The position numbers were made by a program, and so were the translations under genes. This document shows, in pieces, positions 11,067 through 21,199 of a stretch of 64,000 bases of DNA. Within the stretch, counting starts at the first letter, position 1. Every line of letters starts with the position of its first letter. The DNA comes from Hsuehochloa calcarea. Its lineage: Eukaryota > Streptophyta > Magnoliopsida > Poales > Poaceae. The DNA lies in the NCBI GenBank assembly GCA_036346395.1, contig CM070602.1:15261098-15325097 (forward strand). Direction: 5' to 3'. The notes beneath the pieces were generated by a model, which was not told the origin of the DNA, made no database searches, and was given only the letters and a program-made list of their open reading frames with translations.

Positions 11067-12234
11067 ATTCTACCGATGTTTATCTTCGCTCTCGCTCTTT
11101 GTAGGTTAAATAGTGATACGAAGACCTTAGGTGACTCACCGACTATGAAAAAGAAGAGTCGAGGAGGCTAAGGAACGAAGTATTAGTCCTCTCTGATAGA
11201 CTTCGAGAGACCTGTCTCGCATCTAAAAGATTACAGGAAAAAATAAACAAGAAGTTCGAACTTAAGACCGCTTTTGATCTTTAACCTTTACCCGACTCTC
11301 TTTTCTTCTCCAGATAAAGAAAAGAGATGCGAAGCTCCGCATCAAGTTCAAGAAAAAGCTTTGGTCATTCAGAGTTTTCCAGATTACAGCGAATAAGGAT
11401 CAAGAACTCGAGGGTCTTAGAACTCAATTAACGTAAGTAATTCTTTACCGTTATCCTTTTGAGTATCTTCCTTTTCTAATGCCAATTTCTTGTTCAGAAA
11501 TTGTTGTCCAATTGAGAAGTCTCGAGGCTGAAATCCAAGAAAAAACCTTGATCTACAATGAGTCCATCCGCATCGCTAAGATGAATGCAGAGGACATCAA
11601 AGCATGGGAGAAAAGCACATCAAACCATTGCTTCCCATCGAGAAGAGGTTAAGAACTGGATTCTCAATTAGTAGGTAAGAAATGCTTTTACCTATAATTA
11701 TCTTTGTGTTATCTTCCTCCGTAAGTTTATTTTCGCTTGACCGATTTTATTCTTTTGTAACAAGTGGTCGAAAACAAGAAACTTCGCGAGGCTTCGACTT
11801 GTACCCAACAGGAGATGGAGTCGATGAAGACTAGTCTTCAAGGCAACATCACTCTCCTGAACAATGTGCTTAGTGAGCTACATTCTGAGGGAAAACTCCT
11901 CGAGAAGATACCATAGTCGCCACACAAGTACCATTGGGGAACAAGTTGGAAAATTGCAAGAAATGGTGACCACTCAAGACTAATCAAGTCAATCAATAAG
12001 GAGGCAATGGTCGCAGTAGTTACGCTTTGGCGAAACTTAAAGCTCAAGACCCCGCCTTAATGTTAAACCAATCGAACCGACTTCGACCGTCTCCAATCGA
12101 GGCAAGTCGTCGATTGAGGAAATGCGATGGGCATAAAAAGGTGGCGGAGGAAATGCACTAGGCTCTCCCCTTCGTGAGTAATCTTGTAACTACCTTGTAA
12201 GGCGCATAATTTACATTGATGAGTAATATATGAT

Positions 12235-12445
12235 CCATCTTATTTCCTGAAAATCATCTTGTCGAGTAGTTAGTAACTCATAAGATAATAAACGAATGAA
12301 AGACCAAAGATTGAAGTTAAACTAATAGCTTTATCCTAGGCCATCTTGTTTGCTGAAAATCATCTTGTCGAGTAGTTAGTAACTCAAAAGATAATAAACG
12401 AATGAAAGACTAAGAATTGAAGTCAAATTAATAACTTTATCCTAG
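12235..12445. repeat. Tandem duplication, 106-bp period
   Basis: Two copies (12235-12340 and 12341-12445) share CATCTT, AAAATCATCTTGTCGAGTAG, AAGATAATAAACGAATGAAA and CTTTATCCTAG blocks with a few substitutions. The second copy ends exactly at the CCTAGCCCCC motif; the first ends in CCTAGG. Confidence 0.88.
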
Positions 12446-12490
12446 CCCCCGACTATTTGCTTAGATTGTTTAGACAATCTAAGTAAATAG
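12441..12490 (-). other. Second PPT-like motif beside a long hairpin (element B)
   Basis: CCTAGCCCCCGA is followed by an inverted repeat with a 16-bp stem, CTATTTGCTTAGATTG (12453-12468) and CAATCTAAGTAAATAG (12475-12490). There is one G-T-type mismatch and a 6-nt loop. Placement between integrase and the antisense gene is the same as in element A, although the hairpin sequences themselves are unrelated. Confidence 0.62.
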
Positions 12491-12586
12491 TGTTTGAAAT
12501 GGGGTTTCTGAAAACAAAGAGAGGTTTGTTTAACTTATAGTTTTTGTTATGGTTGTCAAGCACTTGGTCGAAAGAGTAGAAACGAC

Positions 12587-13120
12587 TCGACACTAGGAAG
12601 TTCCTTCTAGTGGGCAAGACCACGTGCAGAGAGAAAAGGCTTTCGACTAGGTGATGTTACCATCTCCGACTAGTTTAATCAAACCAAGAACAAAGAACTT
12701 GAGTTAAGCAAACGCCTAGAGGACTTTAATAATTGCTCGCCCTTTTCGATGGACTCGATAAGTCTTTTCCAAAGAGCAAAAAGTAGGAGACTCGAGAAGC
12801 GCTAGGAAGTTCCTTCTAGTGGGGTGACCACATGCAGAGAGGAAAACTTCGACTAGGTGTGTCTCTTCCTTCACCACCCAAACGAAACGAGTACATCAAA
12901 GGTGGTCGAATAAATATATCAAGTGTACTCTACTTAGAATATTTTTGGAAATCACCAAAAAATAAACTAAGATTGAGAGAGTTGGCTCGAGAACATTTCG
13001 ATCGGATAAAACCCAGCTCTTTGTTTTGGTGAAAAAATGAGTAACGAGTCGATGCTAGGAAATTCCTTCTAGTGGGCGTAACCACATGCGGATAGGAGAA
13101 GTTTCGACTAGATGATGTTA
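12587..13120. repeat. Three dispersed copies of a near-palindromic 70-bp motif
   Basis: Copies near 12587-12657, 12795-12860 and 13046-13120 share CTAGGAARTTCCTTCTAGTG, then ACCAC-TGC, GAGAGGA-like and TTCGACTAG. The core is close to a palindrome. A fourth, diverged copy is in element A at 20286-20352 (GCTAGGAAGCTCCTTCCG). They lie just beyond the integrase end in both elements. Confidence 0.75.
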
Positions 13121-13219
13121 CTTATTTTTCGACCGAAGTAAAGAAAATCGGTGTTTTTGTATCATAGTCGAAAGATTAAAAACACTACTCAAAAAATAAG
13201 GCAAGAGAAGTAGAAAGAA

Positions 13220-14480
13220 CTCGGACTTTTATTGCCCGAGAAATTGGTCACACATAGAATTTATGAATCGGTCGATGTTCCAAGAGTTTGAGAGAACTCG
13301 CCCATCTTCCATCGTTAGTCGACCGACTCGCCGCAAGTTACTTCGACCATCATCGTAAGGACCTTCCCATTTGGGGAAAGTTTATTCGATTAGACTTGGA
13401 TTGGTAGAGCCTCAATACTAAGTCACCTACAAGAAGGTCAGCGAGGTTGACCTTACGATCATAGTATTCTGCGCAGGCTTGTTGGTAGACCGCCAACGGA
13501 TTAAGGCTAGGTTTCTCCTTTCTTCGAGTAGGTTAATGTCATCCGCCGAAGTTGTTCCCGGTCCGAGTTGTTGAAAGTTTCAACTCGTGTCGACTGTAAT
13601 TTTAGCTCCGAGGAAGCATGGCTTCACCCAACACTAGAAAAATGGTGTTTCTCCCGTTGCTCGATCGGGTGGTCGCATTTAACCGCCCATAACACGGAGG
13701 ATAATTCTTGTACCCAAGCCCCGAGCGCTTAACAAGTCGGTCAAGACTCGGTTTTAATTCTCGCATTATTTGGCCGCTTGCACGCTCGACCGCCTGCTGC
13801 TTTGGGGATGTGCAATGTAGCATAGCATAATTTGGTACTAACTCGCCGCAAAATTCTCAAATTTTGCACTTGCTAATTGTTTACCATTGTTCGTAATTGT
13901 CCGACTTAACTCCAAATCGGCTAATTACGATCTCATCATGAACCTTTTGTCGCCCGATGTTATCCCGCCATTCTGTTCACTTCAATCCATTTTGTGAACG
14001 TGTCAATAGCCACAAAAGGAATTCAAACCTCTTGGAGCTTTGGGAAACGGTCCTAGGATATCGAGACCCTGTGTCGCAAAAGGCCAAGAAAGAGGTATTG
14101 TCCGTAATGCTTGAGCCGGTTGGTGTATTTGTCTACCATGGAATTGGCATCGATACACTTTTTAACCACCTCCTTAGCATCATACAGTGGTCAGAGGCCA
14201 AGAAAACCTTGTCGAAAGGCTTTACCAACCAAGGTTCTCAGAGGAAGCATGTGTCCCACAGATGCCACCGTGTATATCGTGAAGGAGTGTTATTCCTTCG
14301 CTTTATGGAATGCATCGCATGAGTATCCCTTGGGTTCCTCGCTTGTAGAGGACTCCTTCGACCAAAGTATACATTTTGGCTTTTCGATAAACGATGCGCC
14401 TCAAGATCATCTTCGTCACGGAACCCTTACGAAGATACTCGTAGATGGGAGTCATCCGTATCCTCGTAGTCTAATGAGGC
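13220..14480 (-). pseudogene. Integrase of element B (frameshifted)
   Basis: On the minus strand, near 14200-14300, a zinc-finger-side segment reads HMLPLRTLVGKAFRQGF followed by YDAKEVVKKC, which resembles the H2C2 region of plant gypsy integrases. Near 13960-14060 a SSKRFEFLLWLLTRSQNGLK segment corresponds to the start of the catalytic core (usually GFEFLxVAIDKFTKW). Near 13600-13830 a TPFFLV segment and EAMLPRS fall in the C-terminal region. Near 13370 KWEGPY is the GPY motif. Several frameshifts and stops make it non-functional as written, though many breaks may be sequence errors at CHG sites. Confidence 0.75.
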
Positions 14481-15530
14481 CATCTCAATAGGAGGTGTCT
14501 CTGTTCTTCACTGACCTGAGACGGCTTTTGGAGTTGCTCCAAGAAAACCCCTTTGGTACCGTAGATCGGAAGAAGCCATCCGAGCAAGTTGGTCTCATGA
14601 GAAATTATCCTTTCGAGGATGAATTGTACCTCAAACCTAAAAATGCTTTTCTAGCTTGCGAACTTCCGATAAGTATTGAGACATTGTCGAGCTAGAGCAC
14701 CGTACTCTTTCCCGACTTGATTCACGACTAGTTGAGAGTCTCCTCTCACAAGTAGTCGATTTAATTGAGAGTGCTTTATACTCGTATGCCGCCTAGCAAA
14801 CCTTCGTACTCGCCACATTATTAGTGGCCCGAAAGTTTAATTGTATGGCATACTTTAAGGTTTCTCCTAGGAGATACCAGACTACCTCACCCAGAGCCAC
14901 TTAAAGTAAGTGACCCGTCAAAGTACATCATCCATCGGTCGTGGGAATCAGATCGGGATCCCGAATGTGTTCAGATTTGTCCATTCGGCGACAAAGTCCG
15001 CCAAGATCCGGGATTTTATGGCCGTCGACACGAATGGAGGTCGAACTCCCAAGTTCGATCGACCATTTTGCCATGCGCCCCATTGCTTCCTTATTATGGA
15101 GGATTGCTCCCAAAGGAAACTCGGAAGACAAACTATTTTGTGCGCTGAAAATAATACCGCAGCTTCTCAAGACATGAGGAGGGCATATAGAAGTTTTGAC
15201 CGAGGTAACGCTCCTTAGGCCCGTAAAACTTCGCTAACGTAGTAAACCGGTCGTTGTATGCGCCACGCGTTCTACGACTAGTATCGCGCTTGCCGCTCGT
15301 GGCGTGGCGAATACGTAAATTAAGAGCGCTCTTCCGCTTTGGAGAAACCGTAACAGAGCACTCGAAAGATACCTCTTGACATCCTCAAAGGCGCTTTGCC
15401 TAGTTCGACCACTCAAAACCTTCATGTCTCCCGAGAAGTTTAAAGAAAGGTAGTCCTTTTCTCCTAGTCGCATGATGAAACGACTTAAAGCCGCCATGCA
15501 CCCAAAGGAGTTTCGACTTCCTTTTTGTGT
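14480..15530 (-). pseudogene. RNase H region of element B (frameshifted)
   Basis: A frame near 14928-15170 contains HNKEAMGRMAKWSIELG, matching the GRLAKWAIELGEF block that lies between RT and RNase H in Tat and Athila elements. Further downstream CGEYEGLLGG corresponds to the NNxAEYEALLxG block of RNase H. The catalytic YFDGS-type motif is not cleanly readable. Upstream (15234-15497) lies the connection domain. Confidence 0.65.
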
Positions 15531-15589
15531 TTGGAGGACGATCCGAGGATGGCCTTTATTTTTTCAGATTTGCTTCGATTCCTCGCTCG

Positions 15590-16230
15590 TATACTAGGAA
15601 TCCAAGCAATTTTCCCCAAGAAATTCCAAACACACACTTCTCTCGATTGAGTTTTAAGCGGTGCTTTCGAGGTTGTCGAATGTTTCTTGTAGGTCGCTGA
15701 TATGATTAAGTCTCTTAATGCTTTTTACGACTAGATCATCAACATAGGCTTCCAAATTCTGGCCTAATTGAGATGAAAAAGTCGATTGCATTAGGCGTTG
15801 AAAAGAAGCACCGACATTCTTTAGACCAAATGGCATTTTGACATAGCAAAAGGTACCAAATGGAGTAATGAATGCGGTCTTTTCTTCATCGCTTAAACAC
15901 ATATTGATCCGTGGTATCCGTAATATGCATCTAAAAACTTAATATCTCACAACCTGCAGTAGAATCAACCAGCTGATCGATACGAGGTAAAGGGAAATCA
16001 TATTTTGGACAAGCTTTATTAAGATCAGTAAAGTCCACGCACATACGCCATTTGCCGTTTGACTTTTTGACCATTACAGGTTAGCCAACCACTGGGTGGT
16101 TGACTTCTTATAAAGCCCGCTTAAGTAGCTTATCCAACTCGATTTAATAGCATCTCGTCGATCAGGCAAATCTCCGTAATTTTTGTTTTACAGTACTTTA
16201 TCGTGCCGTAAAGCTAGCCTGCGCTCGATC
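15590..16230 (-). pseudogene. Reverse transcriptase of element B (frameshifted)
   Basis: Minus-strand motifs in order are KWRMCVDFTDLNKACPK (near 16030-16080), DFPLPRIDQLVDSTAG (near 15960-16010), a frameshift, then EEKTAFITPFGTFCYVKMPF and GLKNVGASFQRLMQ, and the catalytic YVDDLVVKS (near 15730). The YVDD box is intact. At least one stop and one shift separate the finger and palm segments. The enzyme would copy the element's RNA into DNA. Confidence 0.88.
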
Positions 16231-16499
16231 ACCTCCACAGGGACTCCGCATGTCGGATGTTTGCCACGCAAAGACATCCGTTAGCTCGAGGAAGGTAATG
16301 AGGGCGTCTTCCTATTTGGGGTCGGAAGTCTCCCGATGCGAGCATCTTGAGGGCTCTTCGGCCCGAGGAACCTCTTTGACTTGGTCGCTCGACTTTGGTG
16401 CAGCTTTTTAGGCTTCGACTTGCTAGTCGGGTCGACTTTCATCTCGAGTTGGTATTTGACCAACCATCTCGAGGATCGACGGTCGCAGCCTATACGCCA

Positions 16500-16900
16500 T
16501 CTTTTGTCACACCGAATGGTGATCACCCTTTGGAACTCGCATCTTAAGACATTGATACCCGTAATGAGTAGCCATTAAGAATTTTGCCAAAGTTGGTCGT
16601 CCGAGTATGGCGTTATATGCCGATCGAATCGACCACATCAAAGGAGACTTTCTCGTCTCCAAATTACTTGGTGAGCCAAATGTTAAAGGGAGAGAAACTT
16701 GGCCAATAGGTTTGGTCAAGACCCCTGCGATTCCATGAAAGGAGTATCGCATCGCCTTACCTTTGTCCCGGTACTTGCATCTCGCCCGTGGCATTAGTAA
16801 ATAATATGTTCAAAGAACCGCCACCATCAACCAACACTGATTGACCCAACAGCTTGTTGATGGTGGGTTCGACCACAATCGGATATCGACTGATCGACTC
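16500..16900 (-). pseudogene. Aspartic protease of element B
   Basis: Near 16810-16870 the minus strand reads NKLLGQSVLVDGGGSLNIL, with the active-site Asp in VDGG (usually VDGGSSxN, so one residue varies). About 50 residues later there is a clean block SAYNAILGRPTLAKFLM, the conserved C-terminal protease block of plant gypsy polyproteins. A frameshift near 16800 splits the two. Confidence 0.8.
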
Positions 16901-17099
16901 AGAGTGATTGGGCAGTCATCCTTCTCAAAAGAGATGGTAACTTCCGACCACTTCGTAATTTATTGACGAGAGGAATATGCATAGAATTTACCTCTCGTCC
17001 GCAGCCTTTAAGTTGTCGCTTGAGTCGATGTCGATGATCCTCCGTAGATGTGCTCAACGGTATGTTGCGGATCTTGGAACGACATCTCCTCATCATCCG

Positions 17100-19280
17100 A
17101 CGACTTTGGCCACTCGTATGTCCTACCCGCCGAGAGTAGGGAGTGGTGCTTTGTTGTAGTAGTCCTCGAGCTTTCTTTGAAAAACTCAGCTTCTTGAGGT
17201 CATGTCCTTCCTTTTATGAAAAGGACACCACCTTGGTTTGTCGCTCCTACGATCGGGCGCTTACCTTTGCCTTGATCGTGGTACGACTTGGTGGTTTGGG
17301 GCTCTCCATCTTCATGGCCGTAACCTCCTTGGAACCACCGGTTTGTGGTTTTGACTTTTATTTTCTTCTTGGACTTTTTGCTTTTTTATCCTTACCAACT
17401 TCACCGCTCTCGAGGAGTATATGTTTCTCGATCGATAGTGTTGTTCCACTCGACCGCCTCGTAAGTAGTTGCATATCGATCGCCATCTCAAGAGTTCGCA
17501 ATGTTGTTGGGAGGATTCAAAGCAATGTCCTCCGCTATCCTTCTACTACGGACTCCTTGCTTAAAAGCCCCGATCACAGAGGAATCGTAAATTTCCGGAT
17601 TGAGTTACTGAACCCGACTAAAGCGCTTGATGAATTGACGCAAAGTCTCGTTGTTGTTCTGCTTTATCCGGCAAGTCGTCTTCTTTTCGTATGGTTGTAT
17701 GTGCCTTGGAAATTCGCTCAGAGAAGATCGCAGGTGTTGCCAAGAGTAGATCGACTGAGTGGTTGGTTTAATAACCACGATCGAGCGGATCCTTCGAGCA
17801 CACGGAAGGTAATTCGCCATTACATGCTCTCCTCCTCCCGCCGCTTCGGACAATGTTAGATAGATCTCAAGAAATTGATGGGATTTTGAGATCCATCAAA
17901 TTTCTCCATGTTCATCGGCCGAAAATGAGGTGGCCAAATGAATCGCTCAAGGTCGGCGAAATGCCCGCATCCCAGAATCACTTCTTGACGCCTTCTTTGT
18001 AGGAAAGAAGGGTTAATGTCACCAGGTGATCGTATACGACGATACCCGGTAACAGGCTGACCTGTTCTGTAGTAGGTCTCAGTTCTACGAGGGGAATACT
18101 CCTCGTACTCCACCCGCTAGAATTTCTTTGTCGGTGGTGAATGATCATCTCCGAGGGGCTTCTTGATCTTCAGCCGATCGAAATGTATTTCTCCGAATAG
18201 GGGATCGATTCGACTTATGGCCGTGTCGATTCCTACGTAGAGAAATATTCGATTGACTGGTAGCTGAGGAAGTCGTATTGCTACGACTACCTGAATGTTG
18301 TCGATGAGGTACCTCCACCTTGTCATCACAGTCAAGTCTTTGCGTAATCTCTTCAAAGAAAGAGATCGTACCACAGCGCTCGAGCAAGCTCTTGACTAGG
18401 ATTCTCGAGCAAGTCGTTGATGTCCCGGAGTTCTTGTACCTCCTCCGATCGATGTTGAATGCGCCAGCAGTTCTTCCGATCGCAATTTTCTTTCTTCTCG
18501 ACGACATCAAAATCCTCCTCATCGTGTCTTTGAGGCCTTCTTAGTGGAGTGCGAGAATGTCGAGAATTTCTCGCTCATCGTGAGTGTTGGTTCTCTCTCC
18601 AACGGTGGTGCCCTTGCCATTACCACGAGGGGCGCAGCAGTGTGATCTTCGGGAGTGTTCTTATCTCGGCCTCCATGAGGTCGACCACGATTTGGGGAAG
18701 GACGAAGACCTCCCGCTGATGATTCTCACTTGCGCCGAGGCCTCCCGCTTGAGGAGTGCTCGAGAGACACCATCCGGCGACTTAGAGTAATTCCTCCGTA
18801 GGGGAACTCCGGTTATAATCGCTCCGTCGCGCAAATGAGATCTGCGGGAGACGGCCGAATTTGCAGAAAGCATGCTTGATCCCACCCTCTCTGGAGTTAC
18901 CCTGAGAGAGAGGATCACTAGATGCTGGTGGAGTCTTGGAATGGTGGCTCCTAGAACTTGACTTACCAAGTCGGACCGTCTTAAGGGGACTTGAACACTT
19001 GGAGAAAAACTCGCCGTGTTGTGAGTTCTCCCAGAGCGGTCCCGGTCGGATTGACCCTTGTCCTTTGAGGGAATTGGCTCCTCTGTTGGACGTATTGTTG
19101 TGGGGGATAAGGATCCCTCCTCAACTCCATTAATGGGATGGTTTCCTGGAGAATAATCTCGGAGGCAACATCACCATCAGCGGATGCATCACTCGGCTCG
19201 TAGTCGAAACCGGCATCCATGTCGACGTCTCACAGAACCGCCAAGTCAAACCAGCTCTCCTCGCTCCATTCTCCCGCCAT
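17100..19280 (-). pseudogene. gag of element B (frameshifted)
   Basis: The start codon is at 19280 on the minus strand (MAGEWSEESWFDLAVL), and a shift follows within 16 codons. An acidic N-terminal segment reads GFDYEPSDASADGDVASEI. The capsid-like domain is entered at FIWPPHFRPMNMEKFDGSQN (near 17900-17950), crosses a shift to AAGGGEHVMANYLP, and ends NNNETLRQFIKRFSRVQ, the typical retrotransposon gag helix. The following segment has an FIKGRT block where CPFHKGRTH normally occurs. Gag would form the virus-like particle in the cytoplasm. Confidence 0.82.
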
Positions 19281-19331
19281 GATTGTATGAGATTGGAAAA
19301 AGAGAGTATGTTGACAAGAGATTACCTGAAG

Positions 19332-19350
19332 ATCCCCACGGACGGCGCCA
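19332..19350 (-). other. Primer-binding site of element B
   Basis: On the minus strand TGGCGCCGTCCGTGGGGAT begins 2 nt after the 5' LTR. It resembles the complement of the 3' end of plant tRNA-Asp (TGGCGCCGTTGCCGGGG), with mismatches in the middle. Element A carries the same sequence. Confidence 0.8.
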
Positions 19351-19352
19351 AC

Positions 19353-20117
19353 TGTCGGTGTATTAGAACCGATCTTACGTAAAGATTATTTGATTCGGGG
19401 GGTCTCCTAGAGATGAAATCACGCAGAGTAGTTGACACGGGATGTTTAGACAGGTTCAGGCCTTCTCCGGAGAGAATAATAACCCTAATCATGTGTGGTG
19501 TGGTATTCTTAATGATCGAGTAAGAAGCTAAGACTATTACAGAGAATAGAACCTTTTCCTCTACTCGCCCTTGACATCCTTATATAGTCGTGAAGGAGTA
19601 GCCGTTTTGCCCTGCGGAAGAGGCGCCTTAATTGAGCCAGTAATGGGCGTGTGATGGCGAGAATTACCGCGCATTGGCTTCCCCACGCCGCCCGCAATTA
19701 TCATTCAAAGATAATGGGGTATTCAAGCACTATTACTACACAGGATAGTAGTGCGTGCAGACCGTTCGGATTCCTTAATCAATTGGACCCACTTGCCTGT
19801 AGGTTTGATTTATAAGGTGGTCGTGGTTTGCTCGGTCGAGGAGAACTTACGACGTGTAGTAGTCGTAAAAGGTCTTACGACTATGTAGTGATCGTAGAAA
19901 GACTTACGACCATGTGATGGTCGTAGAAAGACTTACGACCAGGTAGTAGTCGTAGCAAGACTTACGACTATGGGGGGTGATTGTAGAAGATCTTACAATC
20001 ACTTGGTAGCCCTCCCCCTTATAAAAATAAGGGTACTTCGAGACTATGTGACATCATATTTACCCATAATAAGAATTATAGATAATAGATAAAATGAGGA
20101 TTATTAGATCCTCGTCA
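19353..20117 (-). repeat. 5' LTR of element B
   Basis: It is 765 bp, starts TGTCGGTGTAT and ends CCTCGTCA. Differences from the 3' LTR include CTTCTGGAG against CTTCGAG, GACCAGG against GACGTG, GCCTGGTCG against GCTCGGTCG, GGCAGT against GGCGAG, and GCTGTCCGG against GCCGCCCG. The hairpin array is conserved at about 19818-19999. Confidence 0.93.
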
Positions 20118-20122
20118 AGAGG
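20118..20122. repeat. Target-site duplication of element B, right copy
   Basis: AGAGG, identical to 6775-6779. Confidence 0.92.
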
Positions 20123-20559
20123 AAAAAACATGAAAAACATATGTTAAAAGCAGACAAGTGGTTTTACTTCTATGCGATGCTCAATACTGGTCGGAATGAA
20201 CCTAGCTAGGAAATAAAGGTATAAAATACATTTCGCAAGACGTGCTCATGCTCTTAGTCCGATCGCGCACGGGGATCGAGGAAAAGACCGTCGCTAGGAA
20301 GCTCCTTCCGATTAGGGCGGAACCACGCGTAAAAAGGAGAGACTTCACTAGAAGGTTTTCCGTGTCCCGACCAAGAGCCAAACAAGAGTAGAAATGTAAT
20401 TTTGGAACATAAACTATACGCTTTATAATCCGAGCATACGAACCGCAATGACTGTGATTAAGCAACGTCATATAAATAACATCACTCACTACTCCAAATT
20501 CAATTATCATGTTTAAAGAATTTAAACGAAAATGAAACGAAATGAAATGAAAGAAATTA

Positions 20560-21170
20560 AACAAAGAACTTACGCAATTGGTCAATGTTCCATGAATTTG
20601 ACAAAACCCTGCCGTCTGACATGGCTAATCGTGATCGAGCCCGGCTCTGGTAATCTCGACCACGCTGTAAGGACCTTCCCATTTAGGGAGAGTTTATTGC
20701 GCCGCTTGGCTCAAATTTTTCCGAGAACCGCATCACCTACAACTAGGTTGCGAGGTTGCACCTTACGATTGTAGTACCTTCGCATGGCTTGCCGGGTAGA
20801 TTGCCGAACGATCAAAGCTTGGTTTCGCTGCTCTTCAAGGAAATTGATGTCGCCGAAGTCGATGTTCTTCCCGATTGCTCAAGTTAAAACAATCGGTCTG
20901 AGCAGAGCCAATTTTCACTCGAGGAAGCATAGCTTGGCCCCATACACTAAAAAGAAAGGTGTTTCACCGGCCGCACGATCGTCGTGGTCCTGGACAACCC
21001 ATAAAATGTATGAAGTTCTTGAACCCAAGCCCCGACCGCTTTATTAATCGGTCGAATACTCGCTTTATCCTCGTATTAAGATACCATTGGCACGCCGACC
21101 GCTCCATTACACGCGAGACGAGGCAATCTTCTTTGTCAAGGAGATCACGTATCCCCACCACCTTGATGGT
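20560..21170 (-). pseudogene. Integrase C-terminal remnant of element A
   Basis: The minus strand reads RDLLDKEDCLVSRVMERSAC, then KRVFDRLIKRSGLGFKNF, a GETPFFLVYGAKLCF block (near 20930-20960), and KWEGPYSVVEITRAG (near 20640-20690). These are the last third of a gypsy integrase, with the GPY motif. It joins directly to gag sequence near 21170-21200, so the catalytic core and everything upstream of it in pol are missing. Confidence 0.75.
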
Positions 21171-21199
21171 TTGGTGATGATCGGGTTCCGATAGGTTGA

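Larger units (their letters stand above)
8351..12190 (+). pseudogene. Antisense additional gene of element B (PF04195-like), multi-exon, broken
   Basis: The gene opens at 8351 (MAKRISEWEESEMDVAKIKI). After a frameshift near 8520 it continues with VTECGLRLLAHPFLQEYSN and ends the domain with FQYYYGMARQ, parallel to the gene of element A. A charged WPGWRKRWFYWKV segment follows. Plausible introns are 9069-9141 (AGG/GTAAGT to AACAG) and 9263-about 9441, and later GT...AG pieces can be seen. The third exon begins near 9442 and contains DDYWRRVVEDKG and a basic SKRRRL stretch. The C-terminal part near 11760-11885 (ENKKLREAST, then QQEMESMKTSLQGN) is coiled-coil-like. Hairpin arrays lie in the second intron and near 10920-11066. 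Its function is unknown; its retention in two elements suggests a role in the element's life cycle. Confidence 0.6.
6780..20117 (-). mobile_element. Element B: Tat-lineage Ty3/gypsy retrotransposon nested in A (13.3 kb)
   Basis: Two LTRs of 767 and 765 bp, about 98% identical, begin TGTCGGTGTATTAG and are flanked by AGAGG duplications. Minus-strand order from the right is: LTR, primer site, gag, protease, RT, RNase H, integrase, PPT-like motif with hairpin, antisense gene, polypurine tract, LTR. The order PR-RT-RH-IN defines Ty3/gypsy; the antisense additional gene and the large size point to the Tat lineage. All coding regions carry frameshifts, but key motifs survive. The two LTRs show about 15 differences, most at CAG/CTG/CCGG sites, so the insertion is young. 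Confidence 0.92.
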
